Assembly: GCA_020137815.1 (NCBI GenBank)
Contig: CM035354.1
Coordinates: 5,780,015 to 5,844,014 of the forward strand
Direction of reading: 5' to 3'
Source of the DNA: Hormiphora californensis
Taxonomy: Eukaryota; Ctenophora; Tentaculata; Cydippida; Pleurobrachiidae
Length of the DNA: 64,000 nt
The position numbers were made by a program, and so were the translations under genes. Of the stretch, positions 54,970 to 64,000 are shown piece after piece (position 1 is the first letter of the stretch; the number at the start of each line of letters is the position of its first letter). The notes under the pieces are model-generated. The model ran no database searches, was not told where the DNA came from, and worked only from the letters and a program-made list of their open reading frames with translations.

Positions 54970-56442
54970 TTATATTCGCGAACTGGAGGTACGATTCCGG
55001 TTTTTTGAAATCTCATCCATATGTTTCTGTAGTTCTGGACAGCCTTGGTAAGCTGCATGATGATCAGTAGACTTGCAGTTGGAGCATTGATAGGTTTCTC
55101 GCTGATCTTTTGTGGGACATGAAGCACTTGTGTGATTTTTAGAGCAATACATGCATGTCGCAGGATTATCCTTTGATGGACACTTGTCTGTACTGTGACC
55201 AGGTCGTTGACAATGGTGACATTGTTTAAAGAAGGCAAAGGGCTCAACTCTGCATCTGGTCAGATCAAAATTAAGCATCCCGTTCCTCAGCAGTGTCTCC
55301 CGAACTCCTTCACTTACTCTGATCCTCACATTCATGAACTCAGGTCGTCTAACATGTCGTTTCCAGTACACCACTTTAAAATCTGGTTTTTTCAGGGTTT
55401 CTGGGTTTTTCCGAGCAAGGTTATCCGTGACAAATTCTAGAATTTCAGAGTCTACTACCTCTTCAGGGACAGGTAAGTTGAATACAGTAACCTTTACCCC
55501 ACTGTGTGTCTGTAGCTTTGATTCATCAATCTCAGCCCTTAGTAATCCAGCGGCATCTGTCTTTGTTTTCTCATCTCCAAAGAGGAGAGTAACTTTTCCT
55601 TCACCCTCATGGGCTCTTACCGGGGTATCCTTCAGAATTCTTCTGATCTGTGACAGGGTAACTTTGGTATCATCAGAGAAAACGTTTATCCTGTGAATGG
55701 GAGGCGGGGGAGGGTTAGCAGCAGTGGTAGATGGTGTTGGGAGAAGGGTATGAAGGGCATGGTTAGTAGCGGGCGTAGAAGCAGGAGGATTTTGGAGAAG
55801 GTGACGGTTATTCCTACGAGAACCGGCTGTTTGCCATGCAGGTACTGTCGGGGTTACTGGATCAGCATGTGTGGGTCGTTCAGAATTGGATATCTGCGAA
55901 GCTGAGGAAGACGGTAGATCAGCCGGGGAAATCTCCACGGAGGGGCCTGGGATTTCAGGGGAAGAAATGTTAGGATTAGAGGGTGGTTTAACAGAAGTTA
56001 GTGTGGGATCAGGAACATGAGATTGGGTAACAGCCTCGGGGGAAATGGGATGTGCTCCACCCCTTTGAATTTCAGCGGTTACCAGGGTTACCAGTTCAGT
56101 GATCAGAGATGGCGCAAGAGAAGTTATCGCAAAGCCATTTTTGAACACTAAACAAGGGGGACATTGCCATCCAGACCGAGTAAGGGTATTGAGCGTGGTT
56201 TGAGAAAGCCCTATCAGCGAGACGCATTCTGCATGATATGTGCGTTTGCAGCCGCTACATTTTATCGAAGCCTTCCTCGACTTCTTACCGCATATACAAC
56301 CTGGAGGCGTTGATTCAGGATCAGGAGATTTGGGAGCAGGAGATTTGGTAACACTGGGATAACTCGATCGTAATCCAATTCTGCCACCCGACTTTTCAGT
56401 TTGCACTACTAGTGCAGTCATTGTTTTAATCAGCTTCCTCAC
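54970..56442 (-). CDS. LINE-A ORF1: PHD-finger and zinc-knuckle protein
   Basis: 490 residues. An N-terminal PHD-type zinc finger (CICGKKSRKASIKCSGCKRT, then AECVSL and WQCPPC, about residues 48-100) is followed by a Pro/Ser-rich linker. An RRM-like segment follows (VKVTVFNLPVPEE, about 300). Three C-terminal CCHC-like knuckles follow (CHHCQRPGHSTDKC, CMYCSKNHTSASC, CSNCKSTDHH). This is the RNA-binding ORF1p of a CR1/L2-type LINE. The 5' UTR probably extends to about 56700. Confidence 0.85.
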   Translation of the reverse strand: MRKLIKTMTALVVQTEKSGGRIGLRSSYPSVTKSPAPKSPDPESTPPGCICGKKSRKASIKCSGCKRTYHAECVSLIGLSQTTLNTLTRSGWQCPPCLVFKNGFAITSLAPSLITELVTLVTAEIQRGGAHPISPEAVTQSHVPDPTLTSVKPPSNPNISSPEIPGPSVEISPADLPSSSASQISNSERPTHADPVTPTVPAWQTAGSRRNNRHLLQNPPASTPATNHALHTLLPTPSTTAANPPPPPIHRINVFSDDTKVTLSQIRRILKDTPVRAHEGEGKVTLLFGDEKTKTDAAGLLRAEIDESKLQTHSGVKVTVFNLPVPEEVVDSEILEFVTDNLARKNPETLKKPDFKVVYWKRHVRRPEFMNVRIRVSEGVRETLLRNGMLNFDLTRCRVEPFAFFKQCHHCQRPGHSTDKCPSKDNPATCMYCSKNHTSASCPTKDQRETYQCSNCKSTDHHAAYQGCPELQKHMDEISKNRNRTSSSRI

Positions 56443-56877
56443 TGGTTACTGTAGGGTCATACGACTGAAACAATTGAGGGGGGATGCCGCCTCAATAAAT
56501 AGTTTTACGTTGTAGTTGATGAAAGTTTGAAATCTTCCCGCCACGGCCCCGGCAGGCGGCATTCCTCCGGCTCCTGCAAATGTGGGGCTCTCCGCCCTCC
56601 GACTTTCCCGGTCTGGCTTACCCGTCGGGCCCTATGGCTCTGACCACCAAGGCACTCAACCCTAACCATTGTCTTAGCAGCTAAGACTTATCTGTAATTG
56701 GCATACGTTGCAGGTGCGCGCATGAGGGGGCTGCAGCGCATTCCAATATCTGTAACACCAAAAAGTAAAAATCCTCAGACGACCCAATTTTTTTGCAACT
56801 TTGCCACTTTTTTCAAAGCTTTTTTCACTCGTTTTACAGAGCGCCGCGCGAGTGCGTGAATAATATTGCAGCGTTTT

Positions 56878-57085
56878 AAAGTCCGTTTCAAGCGACTTGA
56901 CCCGTAATTCTTGGAATTTGGCGCATTGCGCGTGTATTTACAAAGGGGAAATCCTGAATTTCCAGGAATCTCAGGTCAAGTCGTTTGAAAGCACTTTTAA
57001 AGTCCGTTTCAAGCGACTTGACCCGTAATTCTTGGAATTTGGCGCATTGCTGTCTGGCGCCGCGACCCATCTGAGCGTGTATTTA
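56878..57085. repeat. Tandem palindromic repeat R2 (about 123 bp unit), 1.7 copies here
   Basis: Unit starts AGTCCGTTTCAAGCGACTTG and contains its own imperfect complement (CAAGTCGTTTGAAAGCACTT). The first copy (56878-57000) is whole. The second is split after GTATTTA at 57085 and resumes at 61131. Confidence 0.8.
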
Positions 57086-60000
57086 AAGGTCCCCCCAAAC
57101 TACTATGTCCCTTGCTGCGCGCGACCGGATTTTAGACGGCCATAGCTCCACCCCCTGATATGATAGAGACTTGAAATTTGTTTTGTGAGGAGATCATGTC
57201 GAGTTCTTCCTACAAAACAAATTTCAAGTCTCTATCTCATCAGGGAGTGGAGTTATGACCGTGGGAAATTTTACAAAACCCGAGTGAGGGACATATTATT
57301 ATTATTATTATTAAATCTATATTGTATACATTGGCAAAATCAACATACACACACTCCTTTTTGTGAGCAAAATAGGATTATCATATAGATTCTCGATTAT
57401 ATAGATGAGTAGATTAGCACTATGTACTAGAACTATATAGATAGCCTTATAAAATATAAAACGTATAAAACGTATAAAATAGTGATTAAAGTTAATTAAT
57501 TAAATTAAATTGAGATTAAAGTGATAAGATAAGAATAAATTAAAGTGTGATTAAGTGATAAGAGAAGAATAAGTTAAAGAGTAAAAATATTAACGCTTAA
57601 AAAAAATAAATACTGAAGGAATGGGGGTGAAGCTAAGTCAAACGATGAGTGAGGAGTAAGGGTGAGAGATAGGATGATAAAACAGAGTAAGTGAGCTAAT
57701 GCTAAACAAATGTGAGACTAGGTACAGCTAGAAAAATTACATATCTAAAAATAGAGAATTAAAGACTAGTAAGCTAATGGTTTAAAAACTCTTCCCCAAA
57801 TTCAAGGTTGGCGGATACCTCATTAACTAGATTTCGAAACTTCTGTTTAAGATTCCTATCTCTAGAGAATATGAGTGGAATGTGAAAGTTGGCAGTACAA
57901 TCAGATAGAGGCTGACACTGCCCCCTTAGAGCCGAAACAGCTCCTGCCGAAGTACACTGGAACAGCTTGTGGAAAGTTGAGTCCAGTTCAACACCACACT
58001 CCAAACAGAAGGGTTCCTCAATCACCTGGGAGCGGTTTTCAACTGAGAATGCGAAATTCTGAAACCGTAGATTATGCCCGTGAGTAAAATCAAGGAGTCT
58101 GGTAGAGGTTTCCCTGTCCATGGATCTCGTAACTAGTGGACATGCAGAAAGAGCACCCGTGTCAACCATTTCTTTGAAGTCGTCCAGTGAACCCTCCCCA
58201 TTGTTTCCTTTTACAAGGTCTCCAATAGATGTCACCACAAAACTGTCCCACAAGTGCCACTGGTACAGATCCATGTCTTCTTTGGAATAGTGGAGTTTAT
58301 CTGGATCATACGACAGGAGTTCACATCCTCTCCGAAAGGATCTTCCCTCGGTTAGTTGTCTTCCCGAGTTGATATCGACCTGTCTTTCAGCCCATTCAAG
58401 ATACTTCTTAACTGCTGCAATGTGGCTGTAGAAGACATGTCGAGGTTCCGATTCTATCTGAAACAATTTGGCAGTCATGGTGTCCCTCGCCGTTAGACCC
58501 TTTAGGATGAACTTTGTAGTTAACACTTCCAGAGTGATGCTCAGTGGTGGGATAGTCGTCAGAAGATCCGAAAGCACACCTGAGATATAGAACTGGCTTC
58601 CCAAGATCTTTAGCTTGGCTTTTGTCATCAAATTCTTGAAGTCCGCTAATCTCTCTTTTAGCCATAGAGGTGCAGCATATAGAAGCTTGGTGAGCACCAC
58701 TGTCTTGAACAAAATAGATAGTGCGGAGCTGTTCATACCAGCAGTTCTAGATGTAGAGCCAGAAAGGATTCCCCAGGAGTACCAACATTTCTGCAAGATG
58801 AAAGTGGAATGTTTCTTGAAGCTTAGCTCCGAGTCTAGATACACTCCGAGCACTTTACTCGAGTCAGTGTAATTGATTATTTTGGATCCTAGGGTCATTA
58901 TAGGAAGGGGAGCTGGATCCCATCTCTTGGGGAATACAACCAGAATTTCTGTTTTGTTCTTGTCACAGTTAACAATCAACCTCCACTTATTGCACCACGC
59001 CTCTAGATACTCAAGGATCGATAACATGGCGGACTCGCACTCTACCTGAGTTCCAGTAACCACAACCGTTCCATCGTCAGCAAATTTAAATGTCTCGGAG
59101 CACCCTCTTGCTCCGTTAGGTAGATTCCTAGTCGTGAGAAGGTCCGCAATGTACAGAATAAACAGTAGAGGCGACAACACTCCTCCTTGAGGTAGGCCCA
59201 CGAGAGTACAAGCTCTCGCCCTGCCGATCTTCCCATTAATCTTCAGTTTAACCAGCCTACTGGAGAGCATGCAATGCAATAATCGAAGGAGGTGACCTTT
59301 TACTCCAAACCCATGGAGCTTGTAGATAAGGCAATCAGTTGGTACCGTGTCGAAAGCTTTCTCAAAGTCCAGTAACAGTATGAAAGCAGTAGCTTTTCTA
59401 CGACGGTTTTCATGTAGAGTTGAAAGAAGCCTATAAAGGTATCGGGTGGTGCTTCGGACTGGGAGGAAACCCTCCTGTTCATCGTCCAAGATATCCTCCA
59501 TGTCGCAGAGCTCACGCATTCTTCGATCAATTATCCGCTCTAAGACCTTTCCGATGTAACTGGTGATTGATATTGGACGAAAAGAGCCGGGATTTAGGTA
59601 GGTCTTCTTTCCTTGTTTCTTGATGAATGTCACGATCGCTGATTTCCATGGCCAAGTAGATGATTTCAAGCATAGTGTGAAGAATTCAGCCAGAAAGGCT
59701 TTTGCTCCATGTCCCAGGTGCTTTATAAACTGTGGGTGGATTCCATCACCGTCTACGGTTTTGCTGCCACATTTCTGCCTAGAGATTGCTGCCACAACTT
59801 CGTCCACAGAAACTTCTCTGTTCAGCTCATCTTCCTCATCCACTTCCTCGAGCAGGAAACCCTCAACCGCATTCTTGATAGCTCTATAGTGATCTTCATC
59901 GAAGTTACTACCACGAAGATGTTTGCCTCCGAAGAAGGTATCGAAAAGAAGAGCCTCTTTCTCCAGTTCCCCGTGAAGTAGCCGACCGTTTTCCTGCAGA

Positions 60001-61128
60001 CAACCGATGTAGTTCTCCTCCGGCGGAAGAAAAGTTGACCTGTATCGTTTCCAGAAGATACGTGAGTCTGCCACGTTTAGGCCCTCCAGTCTCTTATGAA
60101 TCCAGGAATTCCTCCCCCTGATAAGCTCGTCCTTGAATAACAGCTTCGCCTCCTCTAGAGTTTCTTTGTTTGCATGTGTTCGTCTATACCGGTACTGGTT
60201 TTGAGCAGCTCGGAGCCTCATTGATAAATCCGTTAGTTCTTCAGTCCAGTACGGCTTTGAGTGCCTACACACAGTTTTCTTCGGAATCAGAAGATTACAA
60301 GTTTCCTCAATACTTTCTAAGAGAAAGTTGTGTACAGCAACAGGATCTGCTTGATGTGCCACGGTCATTCCTCCAAGAAGCGAGTCCAGGTAGTTTGTCC
60401 AATCTTTCCAATCCAGGTACCTGAAGTCATAGACACGGGAACTATGAGAGCTCGGGCCACTTACGCCTATATGGGACAAAACTGGTAGGTGACCCCTGGT
60501 AGGAGCTCCGGTGAAGAGACATAGTCCATCCTCCTCGTCGACCCAAGGGTTGTCGGCTGGGGCTCCGGAGCTTCCGAACCGAAGGCAGAGGTCAATGACA
60601 CTACCTCCTTCCGAGCACAAGAAAGTGTTAGACCTAGGCGAAAGGATATCCGCACCGGCTGCCACACAGTAAGATTCTAGCATGTGCCCTCTAGTGTTGT
60701 ACAGTCGATCCCCCCAAGACATCCCCCTAGCATTGAAGTCTCCCATAACATAAAGCTGTGAAATGCCGTTGGTTCTGCAGTAATCCCAAGCTGATTGTAT
60801 GGAATTAAGCAGAGCAGATAGATCTCCAATAGGATTGCTGTAAGCGGATGCAAACATGACTGGCCTGTTAGCAACAGTAATGACCGCGAACACGGCAGCA
60901 ACTCCAGATATCTCAAGACTTTCTATCTGCTGAGGTCGTAGACCAGAGTGTATGGATAGTGTGACACCACGATCGTAAGGAACTCCGTAGGTTACCAGAT
61001 TCTTAAAAATGTTTGTGGGTGGTACGTGGAGTGTTTCTTGAAGAGCGAGGACCGATATATCCCTGTCATCCACATAGTGATCAACAGCAATTGAAGCCTG
61101 TTTGGACATAGTAGTTTGGGGTGTACTT
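57086..61128. mobile_element. MITE copy (TA target) interrupted by LINE-D
   Basis: 57086-57295 plus 61111-61128 equal the 228-bp MITE at 6732-6959. TA flanks it at 57084-57085 and 61129-61130. The uninterrupted sister R2 unit near 56936 reads GTGTATTTACAAAGG, proving the empty site. LINE-D lies between GGACATA duplications at 57289-57295 and 61104-61110. Confidence 0.9.
57774..61109 (-). CDS. LINE-D endonuclease-reverse transcriptase, 1111 codons
   Basis: Open throughout. Endonuclease domain: VLALQETL near residue 20-30, VMGDFNARGMSWGD near 125. Reverse transcriptase: SFRPISITSYIGKVLERII, LLLDFEKAFDTVP, GLPQGGVLSPLLFILYIADL and KFADDGTVVV (catalytic FADD). A C-terminal CLECG...H...C zinc motif (C-x2-C-x8-H-x4-C) near 1050 resembles R1/I/Jockey-group LINEs; no RNase H seen. 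The annotated ATG (61107-61109) lies inside the target duplication, so it is host sequence: the true ORF2 start was lost by 5' truncation. The 3' UTR 57315-57773 is AT-rich and ends in a (TAA)n tail at about 57296-57314. Confidence 0.85.
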   Translation of the reverse strand: MSKQASIAVDHYVDDRDISVLALQETLHVPPTNIFKNLVTYGVPYDRGVTLSIHSGLRPQQIESLEISGVAAVFAVITVANRPVMFASAYSNPIGDLSALLNSIQSAWDYCRTNGISQLYVMGDFNARGMSWGDRLYNTRGHMLESYCVAAGADILSPRSNTFLCSEGGSVIDLCLRFGSSGAPADNPWVDEEDGLCLFTGAPTRGHLPVLSHIGVSGPSSHSSRVYDFRYLDWKDWTNYLDSLLGGMTVAHQADPVAVHNFLLESIEETCNLLIPKKTVCRHSKPYWTEELTDLSMRLRAAQNQYRYRRTHANKETLEEAKLLFKDELIRGRNSWIHKRLEGLNVADSRIFWKRYRSTFLPPEENYIGCLQENGRLLHGELEKEALLFDTFFGGKHLRGSNFDEDHYRAIKNAVEGFLLEEVDEEDELNREVSVDEVVAAISRQKCGSKTVDGDGIHPQFIKHLGHGAKAFLAEFFTLCLKSSTWPWKSAIVTFIKKQGKKTYLNPGSFRPISITSYIGKVLERIIDRRMRELCDMEDILDDEQEGFLPVRSTTRYLYRLLSTLHENRRRKATAFILLLDFEKAFDTVPTDCLIYKLHGFGVKGHLLRLLHCMLSSRLVKLKINGKIGRARACTLVGLPQGGVLSPLLFILYIADLLTTRNLPNGARGCSETFKFADDGTVVVTGTQVECESAMLSILEYLEAWCNKWRLIVNCDKNKTEILVVFPKRWDPAPLPIMTLGSKIINYTDSSKVLGVYLDSELSFKKHSTFILQKCWYSWGILSGSTSRTAGMNSSALSILFKTVVLTKLLYAAPLWLKERLADFKNLMTKAKLKILGSQFYISGVLSDLLTTIPPLSITLEVLTTKFILKGLTARDTMTAKLFQIESEPRHVFYSHIAAVKKYLEWAERQVDINSGRQLTEGRSFRRGCELLSYDPDKLHYSKEDMDLYQWHLWDSFVVTSIGDLVKGNNGEGSLDDFKEMVDTGALSACPLVTRSMDRETSTRLLDFTHGHNLRFQNFAFSVENRSQVIEEPFCLECGVELDSTFHKLFQCTSAGAVSALRGQCQPLSDCTANFHIPLIFSRDRNLKQKFRNLVNEVSANLEFGEEFLNH

Positions 61129-61130
61129 TA

Positions 61131-61260
61131 CAAAGGGGAAATCCTGAATTTCCAGGAATCTCAGGTCAAGTCGTTTGAAACGCACTTTAGCGGAATATTT
61201 TAGCCGCGGCGCTCGAGTGTGCGGCGCGGCCCACAAATACAAAATTCGCAATCTGAAAAT
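61131..61260. repeat. R2 repeat, remainder after the MITE
   Basis: It continues CAAAGGGGAAATCCTGAATT, as in 56938-56999, and then runs into GC-rich sequence. Confidence 0.75.
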
Positions 61261-61299
61261 TCCTCCCAACTTTTTCTTTGAAAACTGAAACCTTTAAAC

Positions 61300-62030
61300 T
61301 CTCGACACTTCGGTTCACTCTGTGACCGATCGTGGTGTGCGTTTATTATCTGAGACCCCGGTGTCGGATTGCTGTTTCATTTAAACTTAAAATCTGGTTG
61401 TTTTGTTGGCATGCGCTGCAGACCCCAAGTGCGCGCGTTTTCCACGGCTTCTAGGGCCTGTAGCATAGGCCAAGTTGTTTTGGCCTTTGGTTGAAAAGCG
61501 CTGTCAGCAGGCCAGCGTTAAAATCTGGGTGTTTTGGGAGTGCTGACAAACGGTTTTTTAGGGTTAGGGCTAAAGTAGGGTTAGGGTTTGGGTTGGGGTT
61601 AGGCCTTGACATTCCCTACCATATAAACTTTGAATCAGCCAAAACGGTTGAGTGGTTTGGCGGTTAGAGCCATTTTAGTGAATCAACTTTTTTGGCAGCG
61701 CGCAACTGTAAACAGGCCTCCAAACACCCAGATCGTAACGGCGCCCCTGTCAGCAGCGTTTGCCAAGGCCATTGGGTGTCAGCACTCGCGGTTTTTAATT
61801 TTTAGGGCTAGGACTTAGGGCTAAGCCTGCTGGGGTTGCGGTTATGGCTTGAGATTTCCTATCAGATAAACTTTTAGTTAGTCAAAACGGTTGTGTGGTT
61901 TGGTGGTTAGAACTTAGCCATTTTAGGGCAGTGTTGAGTGTACACTGTACAGTGTACACTGCTGACTGTGCACCTCTAAACAGGCCTTTAAACCTCGGAC
62001 ACCCAGATCGTAACACTTAACAGTGCCCTG
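61300..62030. repeat. Dispersed repeat R, second copy, rearranged
   Basis: It contains GTTAAAATCTGGGTGTTTTG, a degenerate TTAGGG tract at about 61556-61602, CAAAACGGTTGAGTGGTTTG and CCTCCAAACACCCAGATCGT. The segment 61308-61374 matches 28833-28893 in inverted orientation, so the copies differ by an inversion. A further degenerate copy of the same words spans 61860-62015. Confidence 0.75.
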
Positions 62031-62844
62031 CCCAGGCCGAGCTTGGGTTATCGCATTTTAGTCAGAATATTGCATGTGCTAATTACAGTCCCATTGTGGA
62101 CGTACCCTCGTTAGAGAGGCCCTAAATCGTATGTCAAAGCCGGGATTAACCCCTGAAATCGAAAAATACAAGCCAGAATTGGCAATTCATCCCGTTATTT
62201 TGGTCTAAAGGAAAGACGGAAATGGAGGTCAAGAAAATATTTGCTTTTTGGCAAGATTACATGAGTTATGTCCGATGTCCCCTAATATTCAGTCATCGCC
62301 TGAACTCACTCTAAACTGAATGTTGATGCTAATATAGTCCTTTTTTATAAAGTTCGTGCACGGATTTGTTTTGCGAGCTTATCACTTTAGCTATCCTTCA
62401 AAATCAGCCGAAATCAACAAATTTTGCACATTATCAATGATTAAAATCGGTTAGATTACAAGGGCAGCAATAAAGTGAATAAAGAACGAGCAGAAAATTT
62501 GAAGAATGTATGATTAATGGTATAATATATTGTTTGTTTGTTTGTTTGTTTGTTTGTTTGTGATTGCTGCGTCTGGAGGATGACCTGCCCGAAAGTAGTA
62601 GAGGCCGCACCGAACACGCTTATTAGGCGCCCCAGTACGTCCTCCACTCCGCCGTAGCAAGGACACCCATCAATCATTTTATGCAGAGCATGTTACTTCA
62701 GACGCTCCAGGAAGACCGTGGTCAACCACTGGCGACACCGAGCGGCGAGAGCCGCACGGCGTCGACAGGGGTATCACACTACTCCTGGCATATAATGATA
62801 TATTAAATTAGCATGATTAATTCACTCGCCAAACGTTGAAAAGT
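62031..62844. other. Intergenic, (TTTG)n microsatellite
   Basis: (TTTG)n at 62531-62560 is followed by GC-rich sequence resembling a retroposon end (62560-62790). No gene seen. Confidence 0.5.
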
Positions 62845-63987
62845 TTATCTGTTTCTTATTGTAAAATGATATGAAAACATGAGAACTGTGGGGAGGCAGA
62901 ATAACAGGAATGCTGCACTCATTGCGTAGAGAGTGTAAAGCACTTTCCCACTGATCTCCACCATCCCTTCCTCTACTTCCCTCTCCTCGCTGCACTTAGT
63001 AAGGCCGATAAAGGTGCGGTTAGAACAGGTTACCGTGGTCTCCGTGCCCTCTTTAGAACATACCTGGGTTGCCATGACACCATGTGGAACCTGGGTGAGG
63101 TCAGATGACCCAGTACGAATTTCACCATACTTCCCACCGAGGCTTGTAGAATCACATGGCATGACATAGCTCGGGACAAAAAATCCGATCAACGATTTTT
63201 TCCCAAACATATCACTTGCACTGGTGACATTTTTTACACTGGCGTAAAGCAGGGTGTTACCAGGTGGATTGGGTAAAAAGGCCAAATCAATTCCATATTC
63301 CAGACTTTCTTTCCACTTAACTATAAATTGCTGTGCAGGGTCGTTAGTGGCATTTGCCGAACAGTTGGCTATGAAAACACCACTCTCTGAAATGTCTGAA
63401 ATATTACTTCCATGCGCTAGGCAAAGATCTGTGTACTTCACTCTCAGGCGCACGAAAATGGAGCCAGAGTTTAGAAATACCGGTCCGGTGCCTAATTGCT
63501 CGATCTCCCAAGCAGGGACGTCTGGTTCAGAACACTTGGCCCAAGTCAACCCAACCGCACCAATTCTCGCTAGACATACCTTAAAAAGTCCTTTTGTCAT
63601 GAACCGCTGAAAGACAAAATCCTTGTTTGTATCAGAAACCATCTCGACAACTTGTGGTATGTTGAGAGCGCTGTAGTAGTTGTTGGTCTGAAGACAACCT
63701 CTATTCGCTGTCAGTTCGAAATTGGACTGCTGGATAGCGACAAGGACCAGGTCAAACAAAGAGCACGCCTGGGTTACGAGGTGAAATGAGACAGTGGTGC
63801 ACTTCAGACCGTACTGGAGACAGAGGTCGGCACATGATACAGGGGTGTTCGCCGTAGCCACGTGAAATGGTGTATCTTGGAAACCTGCCAGGGCTGACAT
63901 TTGGAAACACCCCATCAAGGGTGGGCTGGACCACGGATCTGGGGTTGCAGAACCAACAAGGAGGGCCACAGTTAGGGCGAGATACAT
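62845..63987 (-). CDS. Signal-peptide, single-pass membrane protein with Cys-rich N-terminal domain
   Basis: 380 residues, intact single exon. Signal peptide MYLALTVALLVGSATP. A cysteine-rich domain at about 25-100 (GCFQMSALAGF, CADLCLQYGLKCTTVSF, CSLFDLV, GCLQTNN) has the spacing of PAN/Apple or WSC-like modules. A larger extracellular region follows with N-glycosylation sites (NIS, NCS, NAT, NVT) and a second Cys set. A C-terminal transmembrane helix (LYAMSAAFLLFCLPTVLMF) and a tail of about eight residues (SYHFTIRNR) end the protein. It is probably a surface glycan- or protein-binding receptor. I cannot name the family. A CGCTAG acceptor-like site precedes the ATG by 1 nt. Confidence 0.7.
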   Translation of the reverse strand: MYLALTVALLVGSATPDPWSSPPLMGCFQMSALAGFQDTPFHVATANTPVSCADLCLQYGLKCTTVSFHLVTQACSLFDLVLVAIQQSNFELTANRGCLQTNNYYSALNIPQVVEMVSDTNKDFVFQRFMTKGLFKVCLARIGAVGLTWAKCSEPDVPAWEIEQLGTGPVFLNSGSIFVRLRVKYTDLCLAHGSNISDISESGVFIANCSANATNDPAQQFIVKWKESLEYGIDLAFLPNPPGNTLLYASVKNVTSASDMFGKKSLIGFFVPSYVMPCDSTSLGGKYGEIRTGSSDLTQVPHGVMATQVCSKEGTETTVTCSNRTFIGLTKCSEEREVEEGMVEISGKVLYTLYAMSAAFLLFCLPTVLMFSYHFTIRNR

Positions 63988-64000
63988 TCTAGCGGGATGG

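Overview
The window is nuclear DNA of an invertebrate animal. It has intron-split genes with GT-AG boundaries, animal housekeeping genes (AMPK gamma subunit, Rpn13/ADRM1, hyccin/FAM126, NUDCD2, glycerophosphocholine acyltransferase), class A GPCRs, several non-LTR retrotransposons and very abundant (CT/AG)n microsatellites. At least eight coding starts sit 0-20 nt downstream of a splice-acceptor-like AG. That pattern fits spliced-leader trans-splicing and would suit a ctenophore or hydrozoan, but I cannot fix the phylum from sequence alone.

Layout. 1-954: internal exons of an unrecognised minus-strand gene. 1821-3272 (+): DUF2838-type glycerophosphocholine acyltransferase. 3560-15950 or 16619 (-): a low-complexity gene of about 737 codons that I do not recognise. 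Its 4.8-kb intron holds a 4-kb GGCGCC-rich transposon (8440-12436) with an 8-bp target duplication. 18.5-19.5 kb: two multi-hairpin (cloverleaf) repeats. 20072-23059 (+): three-exon GPCR. 23173-24214 (-): secreted cysteine-rich protein. 24769-24906 (-): first exon of an unknown gene. 25066-25538 (-): NUDCD2. 25897-26829 (-): type I membrane glycoprotein whose TATA box abuts a 1.5-kb palindromic transposon (26964-28457). 28.8-33.3 kb: a dispersed repeat interrupted by a five-level nest of transposons. 33593-43977 (-): complete 14-exon AMPK gamma gene (699 codons), with a single-exon GPCR nested in an intron on the other strand (41919-42815) and a palindromic TA-flanked element in another intron. 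44271-46975: a palindromic element carrying a second palindromic element in one arm at TTAA. 47782-48693 (-): ADRM1. 49275-50435 (-): hyccin. 51.4-52.0 kb: minisatellite. 52.0-56.7 kb (-): LINE with a PHD/CCHC ORF1 and an EN-RT ORF2. 56.9-61.2 kb: a palindromic tandem repeat holding a TA-flanked MITE that holds another LINE. 61.3-62.0 kb: a second copy of the dispersed repeat. 62845-63987 (-): secreted/type I membrane protein.

The host genes are housekeeping and receptor genes with no operon-like link; NUDCD2, AMPK gamma, ADRM1 and hyccin all lie on the minus strand. The main story is mobile DNA: many elements can be dated relative to each other because one interrupts another and leaves target duplications. 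A caution on quality: nine or so single-base frame breaks, most in or beside short homopolymers or doubled bases, occur in otherwise well conserved genes. They look like residual sequencing errors rather than gene death.
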